5,243 nt of DNA from Candidatus Parcubacteria bacterium (GTDB taxonomy: Bacteria > Patescibacteriota > Minisyncoccia > Phycocordibacterales > GCA-2747955): positions 1 to 5,243 of the forward strand of contig JALUMP010000172.1 in NCBI GenBank assembly GCA_027039745.1, read 5' to 3'. The position numbers were made by a program, and so were the translations under genes. A model generated the notes under the pieces. It worked only from the letters and a program-made list of their open reading frames with translations. It had not been told where the DNA came from and searched no databases. Within the stretch, counting starts at the first letter, position 1, and every line of letters begins with the position of its first letter. Positions 4,823 to 5,243 of the stretch are shown here, piece after piece.

Positions 4823-5243
4823 AAGTTTATTTGTTATTGCTTATTTTTATAATTAGTGAGTTAAGTGCGAATTCTTATTTAAATAAAGCTGAACAAGTCT
4901 TATCTGGAAAGGTTGGAAATACAAAAAGAACTATAATTATTCCAAATTGTCCATATGAAAGATGCAAAAATAATAAAAGTAGTTCATCAAAGGTAAATAT
5001 TAATGTTACAAACTATGCTTTGGCTATTTCTTATTTTATAGATTCAATAAAGAAAGAAAATAGTGTATTGGCAGCAGAAAAATTGATTATTTTTTTATCA
5101 AAACAAATTAATTACAAAGAGAAGCAACCTGATAAAATTTTAATAAAAAAGTTAAAAAACTCAACGGGGTTGTCTATAAAACAATATGAAAGAATTGTTA
5201 AGTTTACAATTTCATTTTTAATAAAAAAAGAGAAATGTTCAGG
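4819..5243 (+). CDS. Exported protein of unknown function, 3' end outside the window
   Basis: The reading frame is open from the ATG at 4819, which overlaps the preceding TGA as ATGA, to the last base; 141 codons are visible. Residues 1-17 form a signal peptide (hydrophobic core LLLLIFII, cleavage after LSA). The mature part starts with a short helix and then has NCPYERC (43-49), two cysteines five apart that could form a small disulfide loop. A Ser/Lys-rich stretch follows (about 50-59), and then helical sequence (about 65-136) with a TPR- or Sel1-like look, such as YALAISYFIDSIKKEN. A further cysteine is at 140. There is no CxxCH haem motif. I do not recognise a family. Coupling to the membrane protein upstream suggests that the two act together. 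Which Tra component it might be, if any, cannot be told from this part. Confidence 0.7.
   Translation, partial: MKVYLLLLIFIISELSANSYLNKAEQVLSGKVGNTKRTIIIPNCPYERCKNNKSSSSKVNINVTNYALAISYFIDSIKKENSVLAAEKLIIFLSKQINYKEKQPDKILIKKLKNSTGLSIKQYERIVKFTISFLIKKEKCS

Noticed and set aside
4819..5243. c-type cytochrome or thioredoxin-like TrbC/TrbB partner
   Set aside because: There is no CxxCH haem-attachment motif and no thioredoxin CxxC. The two cysteines of NCPYERC are five residues apart.

Overview
The window is very AT-rich, with A/T-biased codons, T-rich promoters and 'AAAGGA'-type ribosome sites. Together with the gene content this suggests a low-GC Campylobacterota relative (Arcobacter/Sulfurimonas-like). 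That taxonomic guess is inference. The core is part of a conjugation locus of the F-type (MPF_F) type IV secretion system, so the replicon could be a plasmid or an integrated conjugative element.

Layout. (1) Positions 1-931, minus strand: the first codons of an unseen downstream gene and a complete DnaQ-like DEDDh 3'-5' exonuclease. The exonuclease has a TTG start and a C-terminal tail ending in a sliding-clamp-type QLxLF peptide. (2) Positions 932-1921: a mobile-element scar. It holds two tandem 52-bp repeats, one with a good hairpin resembling IS200/IS605 right-end/omegaRNA sequence, then a leaderless tnpB-like gene cut off just after its RuvC-I motif. (3) Positions 1897-4286, plus strand: an extended -10 promoter drives three overlapping genes, namely a secreted Sel1/TPR-like protein, TraW and TraU. 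(4) Positions 4289-5243, plus strand: a near-consensus sigma70 promoter directly after traU drives a second unit. It contains a four-helix membrane protein whose four histidines match the layout of a di-haem cytochrome b, translationally coupled to an unidentified exported protein that runs off the window.

How the parts fit. TraW and TraU are periplasmic F-type assembly factors. TraU carries 12 cysteines, so it probably depends on disulfide formation. The helical-repeat protein upstream shares their operon and is probably exported with them. No traC, trbI or other usual upstream tra gene lies between the tnpB scar and traW, so the locus is rearranged or naturally split at its left edge. The most unusual items are the small putative di-haem cytochrome b beside conjugation genes, the truncated leaderless TnpB with tandem hairpin repeats, and the clamp-motif exonuclease.
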